From: Arthrobacter caoxuetaonis
Lineage (GTDB): Bacteria > Actinomycetota > Actinomycetes > Actinomycetales > Micrococcaceae
Assembly: GCF_023921125.1 (NCBI RefSeq)
Contig: NZ_CP099466.1
Location: 1-64,000 of the forward strand
Length of the DNA: 64,000 nucleotides
Direction of reading: 5' to 3'
The position numbers were made by a program, and so were the translations under genes. How positions within the stretch are numbered: position 1 is the first letter of the stretch; each line of letters opens with the position of its first letter. Shown in pieces: positions 29,222 through 37,903 of the stretch. The notes below the pieces were generated by a model, which was not told where the DNA came from, did no database searches, and saw nothing but the letters and a program-made list of their open reading frames with translations.

Positions 29222-30004
29222 GTGTCCCACGAGTCCTCCCAGCCGGTCCGACCGGCAGCTGCACCGCTGAAAGTCTCCTATGTTCCCGGTGTGACGCCGG
29301 GCAAGTGGATCTCGCGCTGGAATGAACGCCAGGGCCGGTCCCTGGAGGCACAGCAGGTCGACGAAGCGGCCGTTCTGGAAGAACTGGCTGCCGGCAGGGC
29401 GGACCTGGTGTTCCTTCGTATCCCGGAGGACGGCTTCCAGCGCCCCGAGGGCCTGCACGCGATCCCGCTCTACCGGGAGCAGCCCGTGGTTGCCGCGCCG
29501 AAAGACCACCCGGTGGCCGCGTTCGAGGAACTGGCCCTGGCCGACCTTGCGGGCGAGAACGTCATGGACCCCGCTGACCTTGGGAGCGTTGCCATGGGGC
29601 TGGAAGTGGTTGCTTCCGGCGTCGGGCTCCTGATCCTGCCGATGTCCGTGGCGAGGATCCACTCACGCAGGGACATCATTGCCCGGCCCGTCCAGGACGC
29701 ACCGGGCACCCGGATAGCGGTGGCCTGGCGCGAAGACTCCGAAGACCCCGACGTCGAAGAGTTCATCGGCATTGTCCGTGGCCGCACGGCCAACAGCTCC
29801 CGCCAGCCGTCGGCGCAGGCCGAACCGGGCAAGAAGGCCAGGCGGGGTTCGTCCGCCGGAGAACGATCAGGCCAGGGCTCCGCAGGGAAGACCCAGTCCG
29901 GCTCCAAACCGGGCCGGGGCAAGGCAGCACCCGGCAAGCAGGCAAGGCCCGGCAAAGCTGCAGGGACTAAACCGCCCCGCCGTCGTCCCGGCAAAGCACG
30001 CTAA
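29222..30004 (+). CDS. LysR-type substrate-binding domain protein without HTH
   Basis: A 260-residue protein whose residues about 17-190 look like the periplasmic-binding-fold effector domain of LysR regulators (KVSYVPGVTPGKW, VLEELAAGRADLVFLR, PLYREQPVVAAPKDHPVA, GLLILPMSVARI). No helix-turn-helix precedes it. From the GTG at 29222 there are only about 16 residues before the effector fold, and upstream extension in frame gives no HTH. The C-terminal 65 residues are Lys/Gly/Pro/Arg-rich and disordered, which could bind nucleic acid in another way (inference). The divergent DUF5997 gene is its likely partner. Confidence 0.75.
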   Translation: MSHESSQPVRPAAAPLKVSYVPGVTPGKWISRWNERQGRSLEAQQVDEAAVLEELAAGRADLVFLRIPEDGFQRPEGLHAIPLYREQPVVAAPKDHPVAAFEELALADLAGENVMDPADLGSVAMGLEVVASGVGLLILPMSVARIHSRRDIIARPVQDAPGTRIAVAWREDSEDPDVEEFIGIVRGRTANSSRQPSAQAEPGKKARRGSSAGERSGQGSAGKTQSGSKPGRGKAAPGKQARPGKAAGTKPPRRRPGKAR

Positions 30005-30025
30005 CCGGGGCGTCTGCGCAACGGA

Positions 30026-30796
30026 TCAGGTGATCCAGCCCCGGAGGGCGTTGAATCCGCCCTCAATGACACCGTAGATCGCGTACACCGAGACGGGCAC
30101 CATGATGGCCCACTCCCGCCATGACCCTGCGCGGCCGATGACCGGCAGCGACAGGCAGCCGCTCGTTTTCCACAGCTTCGCAACCAGCGGCATCGAAGCG
30201 ATTTTCCGGGGGCGCTTGATGCGCAGGGGCCACAGGATCATCACCCCCTGATGAGTCAGCAGGTCACCAATGATGTGCACGCCAACGCCCAGCCCGACGG
30301 CGAGGGGCAGCCAGCCGTTGTTCTCCGGGGCGTAGAGCGCAATAAAGAGCGACAGGCCGACCGCCAGCAACCAGCTGCGGGCCGCACCTCCCGCAATTTT
30401 CAAGGCCTTCAGCGCAAACCCCATCAGCAGCACCGAGAGCAGGCCGGCTCCGATCTCGATCGTCCCGAAGCCGCGGACCTCCGTTGTCATTTCACCCAGC
30501 GCACCGGCCAGGGCTACAAAGACAGCCAGTCCCAGCAGGGAGTGGGTGCCCCGGCGGTGGCCGCCGCTGACCCGTTCCGTGATGCGGGCAAGGATCTTGG
30601 TCACCGGGGGCAGCGAGTTGGCGATCGTGCCGCTGTGGTGGTCCAGGTCCGGAAGCAGGGCAGCTCCGGCGGTCAGCAGGGCTCCGCTGACTATGCCAAG
30701 CGGGCTCACGGGGTACCAGCCCAGGGCATAAGGCGCAGTGGAGGCTACGGCTACCCAGGCTGCAGCGCCGCTCGCGGCGTGGTGGCCACCCATCAT
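30026..30796 (-). CDS. Membrane-bound metal-dependent hydrolase (YdjM/DUF457 family)
   Basis: A 256-residue membrane protein with about six hydrophobic segments. Its histidine and aspartate motifs are MMGGHHAASG at the N-terminus, LLPDLDHHSG, GGHRRGTHSLLG and IIGDLLTHQGV. They match the YdjM/DUF457 family of predicted membrane-bound metal-dependent hydrolases; the substrate is not known. It converges with the LysR-like gene, leaving 21 bases between the stops. Confidence 0.8.
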   Translation of the reverse strand: MMGGHHAASGAAAWVAVASTAPYALGWYPVSPLGIVSGALLTAGAALLPDLDHHSGTIANSLPPVTKILARITERVSGGHRRGTHSLLGLAVFVALAGALGEMTTEVRGFGTIEIGAGLLSVLLMGFALKALKIAGGAARSWLLAVGLSLFIALYAPENNGWLPLAVGLGVGVHIIGDLLTHQGVMILWPLRIKRPRKIASMPLVAKLWKTSGCLSLPVIGRAGSWREWAIMVPVSVYAIYGVIEGGFNALRGWIT

Positions 30797-30936
30797 GGTG
30801 TCGTGCTTTCCTTCCGGGCGGTCAGTTCGCCGGAAATCCGGCAGTTATCCATCTTGCCACCCGGCACTGACAGAGCTGCGGTGATCAGCGGGCCCACACG
30901 GTGGAGAAGACCGGAATCACCACGGACTGGAAAGCA

Positions 30937-30980
30937 CTGACGGCCGCGGGCCCGCATTTTCGCGGGCCCGCGGCCGTCAG
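30937..30980. terminator. Strong bidirectional terminator hairpin
   Basis: CTGACGGCCGCGGGCCCGC (30937-30955) and its exact complement (30962-30980) form a 19-bp stem with loop ATTTTC. On the minus strand it follows the dps stop at 30999. Confidence 0.8.
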
Positions 30981-30998
30981 TTAATCGTGGGGGGCAGC

Positions 30999-31496
30999 CT
31001 AGACCGTGGCGGCTTTATCTGCACCCTTCGGGTGGACAACGTTGGCGGTGGGCGTCAGGTTCTCAGCGTCGACCATCCAGGCGTACTGCTCGAGCTTGCC
31101 GATAAAACCGTGCAGGATGTCCGCGGTCGTCGGGTCCTCTTCGTCTACCTGGTCATGGACGTCCCGCATGGTCTGGACAGTTCCACGCAGCAGTGCCACT
31201 ACCAACGTGACGGTGTCCTTGGTGTCAACCAGGCCCGCGGGGAACGGCGGCAGGGACGTGCCTTCGGCGACGGCCTGGCTGCGGCCATCGGGGACGGCTT
31301 CAAGGGCGCGCATACGTTCGGCGAGTTCGTCCGCGAAGAGACGGGCGTCGTCGATAATCTCGTCCAACTGCAGGTGGAGGTCGCGGAAGTTCTTGCCCAC
31401 CACGTTCCAGTGCGCCTGCTTCCCCTGCAGGTGAAGTTCGATCAGGTCCACAAGGACGGCCTGCAGGTTGGTGGTCAGCTGCTTTGATGCCTTCAT
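30999..31496 (-). CDS. dps: Dps family DNA-binding ferritin-like protein
   Basis: A 165-residue mini-ferritin that stores iron using peroxide and protects DNA under starvation or oxidative stress. The ferroxidase motif HWNVVGKNFRDLHLQLDEIIDDAR is clear (given here as its parts HWN, H and DEIIDD), and four helices follow. The ATG at 31496 has GGAGGAAAT immediately upstream; longer in-frame starts give unrelated sequence. Lys-rich ends (MKASK and GADKAA) could contact DNA. It is divergent from an SRPBCC gene. Confidence 0.93.
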   Translation of the reverse strand: MKASKQLTTNLQAVLVDLIELHLQGKQAHWNVVGKNFRDLHLQLDEIIDDARLFADELAERMRALEAVPDGRSQAVAEGTSLPPFPAGLVDTKDTVTLVVALLRGTVQTMRDVHDQVDEEDPTTADILHGFIGKLEQYAWMVDAENLTPTANVVHPKGADKAATV

Positions 31497-31706
31497 ATTT
31501 CCTCCACTGTTGACGAGAAATGGCCGGTTCGGCCGCGGCGCCGTGCGGGATCTCCGTTTCGGGCCGCGACGGGATATAAGCAAGCTTACCTTCAGCTTGT
31601 GATCTGTTGTCCAGTTGGTTACGGTGGGGCCGGGGATGAAATAAGGCCCCTTAGTATTGGGGACTGTTTCACACAGAACAGTGCCACCCGCGACTGAAGG
31701 GACACT

Positions 31707-32261
31707 ATGCACACCGTAGAAGAATCCATTGACGTTGCTGTACCTGTGACCACGGCCTACAACCAGTGGACGCAGTTTGAGTCTTTCCCGCACTTCATGA
31801 AGGGTGTGGAGTCCGTCACCCAGATCACGGACATGGAATCCCGCTGGACCACCAAGATCGGGGGCGTCGAGCGGACGTTCGACACGAAGGTCACGGAACA
31901 GCACCCGGATGAGCGTGTTGCCTGGAAGAGCATCGACGGAAAGTCACACGCCGGCGTCGTGACATTCCATCGCCTTGGTGACGCCGAGACCCGTGTCACT
32001 GTTCAGCTGGATTGGGATCCCGAGACGTTTGCTGAAAAGATCGGTGCTGCTGTGGGTGCCGATGACCACCGGGTCAAGGGAGACCTCGCAAGGTTTAAGG
32101 AATTCATCGAGTCAAGGGGATCTGAAACAGGCTCCTGGCGCGGAAATGTGGACGCTGCCCCAACAGCGGCCACGGGCGCCGGGGGCCTGAAGGCCGCCCC
32201 AACGGCCGACCCCTCACTCGATGATCCGGAGTCGGGCGGCCCCAGGGCGAGCGGCGTTTAG
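31707..32261 (+). CDS. SRPBCC family protein (cyclase/dehydrase type)
   Basis: A 184-residue soluble protein. Residues 1-145 have the START/Bet v1-like fold of the polyketide cyclase family, with VEESIDVAVPVTTAYNQWTQFESFPHFMKGV as the signature opening (seen as HTVEESI, YNQWTQF and FPHFMKG). The last 40 residues are Ala/Thr/Pro-rich and probably disordered. Such proteins bind small hydrophobic ligands; in actinobacteria this subtype often sits near stress genes, here next to dps. No catalytic activity can be assigned. Confidence 0.82.
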   Translation: MHTVEESIDVAVPVTTAYNQWTQFESFPHFMKGVESVTQITDMESRWTTKIGGVERTFDTKVTEQHPDERVAWKSIDGKSHAGVVTFHRLGDAETRVTVQLDWDPETFAEKIGAAVGADDHRVKGDLARFKEFIESRGSETGSWRGNVDAAPTAATGAGGLKAAPTADPSLDDPESGGPRASGV

Positions 32262-32286
32262 CCGCATCCCTGTCCGATCCGGACAT

Positions 32287-32332
32287 AAAGCCCGGTGCCC
32301 CTCCCGTCTAGAGGAGGGACACCGGGCTTTTT
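32287..32332 (+). terminator. Rho-independent terminator
   Basis: AAAGCCCGGTG plus CCCTCC pairs with GGAGGG plus CACCGGGCTTT with one internal mismatch, followed by TT. It lies about 25 bases after the SRPBCC stop and also serves the convergent oxidoreductase gene. Confidence 0.85.
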
Positions 32333-32361
32333 GTGTCCTGGACACGGCCGTGCGCGCCCGC

Positions 32362-33840
32362 TTACGCCGGATCCAGTCCCCGGACCGCGGGTCCTTCCAA
32401 CACCTCGCCCGTGGCTGTGAAGCGGGAGCCGTGCAGCGGGCAGTCCCAGGAGGCCTCGGCGTCGTTCCAGTTCAGGATGCCGTGGAGGTGCGGGCAGATG
32501 GCTGAGCGCCGGGTCGTGACACCGTTGACGGTGCAGACTGCCACCGGCGTACCGCCCTCCCTGACCACGACGCCGAGACCTTCGGACGGGACAGAATCAG
32601 CCGTGCGGGCGAGTCCGCCGGCCCAGCCGCTGATCATCTGGAGGCCTACCTCGGCGTTGTCCTTCACAGTGGACATGGCGTCGGGCACGCTGATCTTCGC
32701 CTTGTACAGGTCCTGGGACGGATCGGGTTCCCCGAGGATCTTTGCCGCCAGCGACAACGCAGCCGCCACAGCGTTGGTCATGCCCCACTTGTTGAATCCG
32801 GTGGCTGCATAGATGTTCTTGCCGAGCAGGGGCAGTTCCCCCACGTACGGTACTGCCGACGCCGGTCCGTAATCCTGGGCAGACCAGTCATAGCGGGCCT
32901 CTGCGACATTGAAGTGCTCCTGCGTCCAGCGGAACAGGTCGGTGACGCGGTCACGCGTATGGGAAGCACGGCCCACAGGATGGCCGTTGCCGCCGGAGAC
33001 CAGATATTGTGTGCCGTCCACACTGGCCGTTCGGAGTGAGCGCGCCGGCTGGTCTACGGACAGGTACATGCCGGTGGGAACCTCACCCGTCACGGGAAAA
33101 GCAGCTGCGTAGGAACGAAGCGGCTTGACGACGGCGAAGTAACCTCCGCGGTCCAGGATCGGTATTCCGGTGGCAAGGACTACGGTGCCGGCCTCGATGG
33201 ATCCGTCCGCAGTGTCCACGCGGACCTTCCCCTCAGGCGTGTGATGGACTTCGGTGACCCTAACGCCCTCAACGATGACCCCGGTGTGCTGACGAATTTC
33301 ACGTGCCAGGGCTGCCAGTGCCTCCAAAGGGTGGAACTGCGCCTGGCCGGGGAGCTTCAGGGCAGCCCTGACGGCGAACGGCAGCTCGGTTTCGGTCATG
33401 CTCTGCACCGGAAGTCCGGCCGCAAGGCAGGCGTCACGCTCCTCGGCCAGCGAGGACGCGCCCGCTTCGGTGACGGCGTAGGTCCAGGCGTCCCGGACCT
33501 CGTAGTGCACACCTGCCTCGGTGCAGAACCGCAGCAGCCACTCCTGTCCGCGGCGGTTGGCGTCGACGTACGCGGCGGCTGTTCCGGTGTTGTGGTGCCT
33601 GGCAACCGAGGAGATGACAGTGCCCTGCAGGAGGCTGATTTTCGCTGTGGTGTTTCCAGTCGTGACAGCGCCGGTTTTCCGTGCTTCGAGTACGGCAACG
33701 CGCTGTCCCTGCCGGGCAAGGAGGAGGGCAGTGGTAAGCCCGGTGAGTCCCGCACCTACGACAACCGTGTCATAGCTGTTTCCCGGGACGAAGGTGTCAG
33801 AGGTGATTGCGGGAGCAGTATCCAGCCAGAGCGATTGCAT
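32362..33840 (-). CDS. FAD-dependent oxidoreductase with C-terminal Rieske domain
   Basis: A 492-residue fusion. The N-terminal DAO-type FAD domain has the dinucleotide motif VVGAGLTGLTTALLLARQG near residues 26-42. A C-terminal Rieske domain has the [2Fe-2S] ligands Cys449, His451, Cys467 and His470 (C-x-H-x15-C-x2-H). The family is annotated from sequence as FAD-dependent oxidoreductase/Rieske protein; the electron donor and substrate are unknown. The ATG at 33840 has AGGAAGGAACGCC just before it. An upstream in-frame start would add 30 unconserved residues. It is divergent from the DUF4383 gene. Confidence 0.9.
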   Translation of the reverse strand: MQSLWLDTAPAITSDTFVPGNSYDTVVVGAGLTGLTTALLLARQGQRVAVLEARKTGAVTTGNTTAKISLLQGTVISSVARHHNTGTAAAYVDANRRGQEWLLRFCTEAGVHYEVRDAWTYAVTEAGASSLAEERDACLAAGLPVQSMTETELPFAVRAALKLPGQAQFHPLEALAALAREIRQHTGVIVEGVRVTEVHHTPEGKVRVDTADGSIEAGTVVLATGIPILDRGGYFAVVKPLRSYAAAFPVTGEVPTGMYLSVDQPARSLRTASVDGTQYLVSGGNGHPVGRASHTRDRVTDLFRWTQEHFNVAEARYDWSAQDYGPASAVPYVGELPLLGKNIYAATGFNKWGMTNAVAAALSLAAKILGEPDPSQDLYKAKISVPDAMSTVKDNAEVGLQMISGWAGGLARTADSVPSEGLGVVVREGGTPVAVCTVNGVTTRRSAICPHLHGILNWNDAEASWDCPLHGSRFTATGEVLEGPAVRGLDPA

Positions 33841-34046
33841 GGCGTTCCTTCCTGTGGACCGGGCTCCAGCCCACAGGCCGTGAGACCGTTCGTCAAGGTC
33901 TGTTGAGCACTTTCGCGTACACGTTAACACTGGATAGTAAGCCTACTTCCCAAGGGCAAGCCGCTGTGCCACAGTTTAAGGCGTAGGTTTACGGGCCTCC
34001 GTATGGCCGGAGTCCACGACTCTTCGCCGGAGCTAAGGAGTTGGCC

Positions 34047-34544
34047 ATGTCTTACGCAAGCAGCAGCCGGGGACTGTCTTCCCACAGAACCAGCACCCAG
34101 ATAGCCGCGATTGTCTTTGGCGTGATTTTCCTGGCTATTGGTGTACTCGGTTTCATCCCCGGAATCACCACGAACTACGGCGCGCTTTACTTTGCCGGGT
34201 ATACATCAGAGGCCGCACTTTTAGGCCTCTTCCAAGTCTCCGTACTCCATAATGTCGTTCACATGCTGCTCGGATTCATTGGCCTGTGGATGGCCAGAAC
34301 CCACTCGTCAGCCCGGACATACCTGATTGGTGCCGGTGTCCTGTACCTGCTTCTGTTCATTTACGGATTGATTGTGCCCCTGAATGGAGCAGGTAATTTC
34401 GTCCCGTTCAACTGGGCTGACAACTGGCTGCATCTGGGGCTGGCAGTCGTCATGATCATTCTCGGTTTTGTGCTCGGCCCTGAACGGGCGCGCGGAAGCA
34501 GCGGCAGCCGGGGATCCCCTGGTGAAGGCAGTATTCCAAACTGA
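34047..34544 (+). CDS. DUF4383 membrane protein
   Basis: A 165-residue protein with four membrane segments (about 17-38, 62-85, 92-115 and 125-146) and a Gly/Ser/Arg-rich tail. The IFLAIGVLGFIPGIT and VLHNVVHMLLGFIGLW segments match the DUF4383 family, whose role is unknown. I used the ATG at 34047 because AAGGAG lies six bases upstream. It is expressed away from the FAD/Rieske gene. Confidence 0.85.
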   Translation: MSYASSSRGLSSHRTSTQIAAIVFGVIFLAIGVLGFIPGITTNYGALYFAGYTSEAALLGLFQVSVLHNVVHMLLGFIGLWMARTHSSARTYLIGAGVLYLLLFIYGLIVPLNGAGNFVPFNWADNWLHLGLAVVMIILGFVLGPERARGSSGSRGSPGEGSIPN

Positions 34545-34554
34545 GGGTTCCAGG

Positions 34555-34580
34555 AAGGCACGGCATGCCGCCGTGCCTTT
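34555..34580 (+). terminator. Terminator hairpin after the DUF4383 gene
   Basis: AAGGCACGGC (34555-34564) and GCCGTGCCTT (34570-34579) form a 10-bp stem with a five-base loop and end in T residues, 10 bases behind the stop codon. Confidence 0.8.
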
Positions 34581-34751
34581 CGCATGTCCGAAGCGTGTCA
34601 CTCGAGAAAGCGAGTATGACGGCAGATTCCCGTACTCGGCGCGCAGGCTGTAATTTAGACAGCATCCTTATGAAGGGAGTGCTGCCGTGCACCTGCAACA
34701 CATCGATGATGGCCGACCCTCCGCCAGGACACTGTCCGCCGGCATCCGCCG

Positions 34752-35825
34752 ATGACGGGCGCAGTCCGGCTGGCATCCGCGTTCCGGGAGCCCTCAACCG
34801 ATGCTGCCCTCGCCGATCTGGCGAGCCTGGCAGGGGGCATCAACGGTTCGGCCGTGTCGGCGCTCTCGATCCTAAAATCAGCGGCCGTGGAAGCTCCGCT
34901 GCCGGGCCATGGGTCAACGCGGTATCTGTGGGAGCTGCTCGCCACCCTGGGCGCCGCCGATCTGACGGCAGCACGGGTGGTCGAGCCTCATCTCGATGCT
35001 CGCGCCATCCTGTCCGAGTCCACCGCCCACCCCGAGCATGATGAATATGCTGCTAAGGGCATATCTTTCGACGCCGGGTCATGGGGCGTCTTCGCGGCAG
35101 AAGCGAGCGGGATGGGCCTCGAAGCAGAGCAGCAGGACGGTGAGTGGACAATCACCGGCCGCAAGCCGTGGTGCTCCCTGGCCGACCAGTTGGATTATGC
35201 GGTGGTGACCGCCCGTACCGGCGCAGAAACCCGCCGGGCGTTCGCCGTCGACCTTCGGGACCCCGGCGTAGTGGCCTGCCAGGGGCCCTGGATTAGCCGG
35301 GGGCTGGCCGCCGTGGACAGCGCGCCGGTCGATTTCTCGAACGTTCCCGGCGTTCCCGTCGGGGCAGACAACTGGTACTTGCAGCGCAGCGGCTTCGCCT
35401 GGGGCGGCATGGGGGTGGCTGCCGTCTGGTACGGCGGAGCCGTAGGCGTTGCACGCCGTCTGCTGCAGGCGAGCCGTGAACGTACGCCGGACCAGATTGC
35501 GTCGATGCTGATGGGGCAGGTGGACACCGCCCTGTTCGCGGCCCGCACGGCGTTGGCCTCGGCTGCGCTTGAGGTTGATGCCGGCCGGGCAGACGGCCCT
35601 GCCGGCGCCGTTTTGGCGGCCCGAGTCAGGAGCGTTGTCGCCGGGGCAGCGGAACGGGTGCTCGTCGCGGCTGCCCATGGCATGGGGCCGGGGCCGCTGG
35701 CGACGGAAGAGGAACATGCCCGGCGGGTAGCCGACCTGCATGTGTACATACGCCAGCACCACGCCGAGCGCGACGACGCTTCGCTGGGCAGTGCCGTGCT
35801 GGCTGGAGGAGCAGATCCTTGGTGA
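34752..35825 (+). CDS. Acyl-CoA dehydrogenase family protein
   Basis: A 357-residue flavoprotein of the acyl-CoA dehydrogenase superfamily, on the short side for the family (about 380-400). The middle-domain segment GSWGVFAAEASGMGLEAEQQDGEWTITGRKPWCS (seen as GSWGV, TITGRKPWCS) is the typical substrate and flavin region. A C-terminal helical domain follows. The N-terminus is shortened or divergent, and I cannot point to the catalytic glutamate with confidence. It is the first gene of a coupled cassette: its stop overlaps the GTG start of the deacetylase/methyltransferase gene (GTGA). It could oxidise an acyl chain carried on CoA or a carrier protein. Confidence 0.82.
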   Translation: MTGAVRLASAFREPSTDAALADLASLAGGINGSAVSALSILKSAAVEAPLPGHGSTRYLWELLATLGAADLTAARVVEPHLDARAILSESTAHPEHDEYAAKGISFDAGSWGVFAAEASGMGLEAEQQDGEWTITGRKPWCSLADQLDYAVVTARTGAETRRAFAVDLRDPGVVACQGPWISRGLAAVDSAPVDFSNVPGVPVGADNWYLQRSGFAWGGMGVAAVWYGGAVGVARRLLQASRERTPDQIASMLMGQVDTALFAARTALASAALEVDAGRADGPAGAVLAARVRSVVAGAAERVLVAAAHGMGPGPLATEEEHARRVADLHVYIRQHHAERDDASLGSAVLAGGADPW

Positions 35826-37168
35826 GTTTTACGCACTTGGACCAAACCCGCAGCGAGCCCGCCTGGCTGGAGGTGCTGCGGGACGTCCAACCGCTGTCCG
35901 GTGACCTTCCCGGCGTGCCGTCCCGGCTGGTGGTGCTTGCCGCGCACCCGGATGACGAAACCCTGGGAGCCGGCGGGCTGATTGCATCCCTGGCAGCTGC
36001 GGGGACCGCAGTCGATGTGGTGGTGGCAACCGCCGGGGAAGGATCGCATCCAAACTCAAAAACGTACTCACCTCAGGCGCTGGCTGCGCTCCGGAACAAG
36101 GAGCTGCACGACGCCGTCTCCCGGCTTGCGCCCGCAGCGCGGGTCCATCTGCTCCCTTTGCCGGACGGCGGACTGTCCGCACACCGGACGGAGCTGGACC
36201 GGATCCTGGCGGAAGTGGTCGGGGAAGACAGTGATGATCTGTGGCTTGCCGCACCGTGGCGGGGCGACGGGCACACAGACCACGACACTGCCGGCCAGGC
36301 GGCAGCTGCATTCGCCGCAAAGGCACGCATACCGCTCCTGGAGTACCCCATCTGGCTTTGGCACTGGGGGACGCCCACCGATGTGCCGGCTGAACTGCGT
36401 GTGTTTCCGCTGGGGCAGGACGCTGCCGCGGCAAAACGCGATGCCATGGCCGCCCATTCCAGCCAGGTGAATCCGCTCTCCGGCCTGCCCGGGGACGAGG
36501 CACTGCTCGCACCGGAAGTCCTGGCACATTTCGAGCGTCCGTTCGAAAGCTTCGCCGTCACGGTTCCCAAATCCCAGAGCAGGGTCTTCGAGGAGCTGTA
36601 CGCCCGCTCCTCCGATCCATGGAACTTCGAGGGAAGCTTCTACGAACACCGTAAACGCGCCCTGACGCTCGCCATGCTGCCCCGGGAACGCTTTGGACGG
36701 GTCTTCGAACCCGGGTGCTCCATCGGGGTGCTGACAGCGGAACTGGCCCGGCGTGCTGACTCAGTAATCGCCATGGACGTCTCACAGCGGGCGCTGGACC
36801 TGGCCGGGGAGCGGCTGGCTGCCGAGCCGGGGGTCCGCCTGGTCCGGGGCAGCATTCCCGGTGACTGGCCCGCAGGAGAATTCGATCTTTTGGTCATCTC
36901 CGAAGTTGGCTATTTCATGTCCCCGTCCCAGCTTCGCGAAGTTGTGTCGCAGGCTGCCGGAACGCTCGCGGAAGACGGTGTGCTGCTGCTCTGCCACTGG
37001 CGGCACCCCATGGCCGACTGGCCGCTCGGCGGTGACGACATCCATGAGGCGTTCCGGGACGGCAGCGGCCTCGACATCCAGGCCGAGCACATCGAGGAAG
37101 ACTTTCGGATCGACGTCCTGGTGCATCGGCCGGCAGTATCGCCCGCCCGCCGTGAGGGCCTGCTTTGA
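35822..37168 (+). CDS. Bifunctional PIG-L deacetylase / NodS-like methyltransferase
   Basis: A 448-residue fusion. Residues about 35-225 are a PIG-L/LmbE domain with the zinc motif AHPDDE at 41-46 and the second histidine in HTDHD (His151/His154); such enzymes remove acetyl groups from N-acetylated amino sugars, as MshB does. Residues about 250-410 are a class I SAM-dependent methyltransferase with motif I FEPGCSIG (about 295-302), resembling the NodS family. Deacetylation followed by N-methylation of an amino sugar is a logical joint reaction, but the product is unknown. The next gene, a glycosyltransferase, starts on the overlapping TTGA. Confidence 0.88.
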   Translation: MSFTHLDQTRSEPAWLEVLRDVQPLSGDLPGVPSRLVVLAAHPDDETLGAGGLIASLAAAGTAVDVVVATAGEGSHPNSKTYSPQALAALRNKELHDAVSRLAPAARVHLLPLPDGGLSAHRTELDRILAEVVGEDSDDLWLAAPWRGDGHTDHDTAGQAAAAFAAKARIPLLEYPIWLWHWGTPTDVPAELRVFPLGQDAAAAKRDAMAAHSSQVNPLSGLPGDEALLAPEVLAHFERPFESFAVTVPKSQSRVFEELYARSSDPWNFEGSFYEHRKRALTLAMLPRERFGRVFEPGCSIGVLTAELARRADSVIAMDVSQRALDLAGERLAAEPGVRLVRGSIPGDWPAGEFDLLVISEVGYFMSPSQLREVVSQAAGTLAEDGVLLLCHWRHPMADWPLGGDDIHEAFRDGSGLDIQAEHIEEDFRIDVLVHRPAVSPARREGLL

Positions 37169-37851
37169 CCCTGCGACGGACCGGCGTTGTCATTCCTGCA
37201 CGGAATGAGGAAGAACTGCTGCCGCGGACGCTGGCCTCGGTAGCGGCGGCCTGCTCGCCGGAAGCCGGGGTGACCGGCGCCGTGAGTGTCGCCGTCGTGG
37301 TGGATTCCTGCACCGACGGCACCGCTGACGCCGCACACCGGGCGGCGTATGAACTGGGACTTCAGCTCCACCTGCTGGAAACCGGTACCGGGAACGTTGG
37401 AGGGGCACGGGCCGCCGGGGTCGAGGCACTTCTGGACGCCGGTGCCCAGTGGATCGGCAACACAGATGCGGACACAGTAGTTCCGCGCAACTGGCTGCAC
37501 ACCCAGCTGCAGTTCGCCGCTGCCGGCTACGGGCTGGTGCTGGGGACAGTCGTGCCCGACGCCGCCGACCTCACTCCGCGGCACCTGGCCCTGTGGCACG
37601 CCCGTCATGAACTGGCCGAGGGGCATCCGCACGTTCACGGGGCGAATCTTGGTTTTTCTGACCGGGCCTACGCGGCGGCAGGTGGTTTTTCGCCGGCCGC
37701 GGAGCACGAAGACGTGGACCTGGCCAACCGGATGAAAGCCGCCGGCGTGCCGTGGGTTGCAACGGACTGGAACCGTGCAGTCACATCGGGCCGTTCCCAA
37801 GGCCGGGCACCCGGCGGTTTCTCGGGCTTCCTCCGTCAGCTGCCCGGATGA
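37165..37851 (+). CDS. Glycosyltransferase family 2
   Basis: A 228-residue GT-A-fold glycosyltransferase without membrane segments. VVIPARNEEELLPRTLASV opens the nucleotide-sugar domain (about 8-26), NTDADT near residue 94 is the metal-binding DXD, and EHEDVDLANR near residue 185 holds the acceptor-side ED motif. The rare TTG start overlaps the upstream stop as TTGA, which shows strict coupling. Together with the two genes before it, it would add a sugar to the acceptor that is deacetylated and methylated. The acceptor is unknown. Confidence 0.87.
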   Translation: MTLRRTGVVIPARNEEELLPRTLASVAAACSPEAGVTGAVSVAVVVDSCTDGTADAAHRAAYELGLQLHLLETGTGNVGGARAAGVEALLDAGAQWIGNTDADTVVPRNWLHTQLQFAAAGYGLVLGTVVPDAADLTPRHLALWHARHELAEGHPHVHGANLGFSDRAYAAAGGFSPAAEHEDVDLANRMKAAGVPWVATDWNRAVTSGRSQGRAPGGFSGFLRQLPG

Positions 37852-37903
37852 AAACCGGCGTGCGGGTGTGGTGCCGGTGCGCCTCGCTGAGTACCGTGGG
37901 CCC

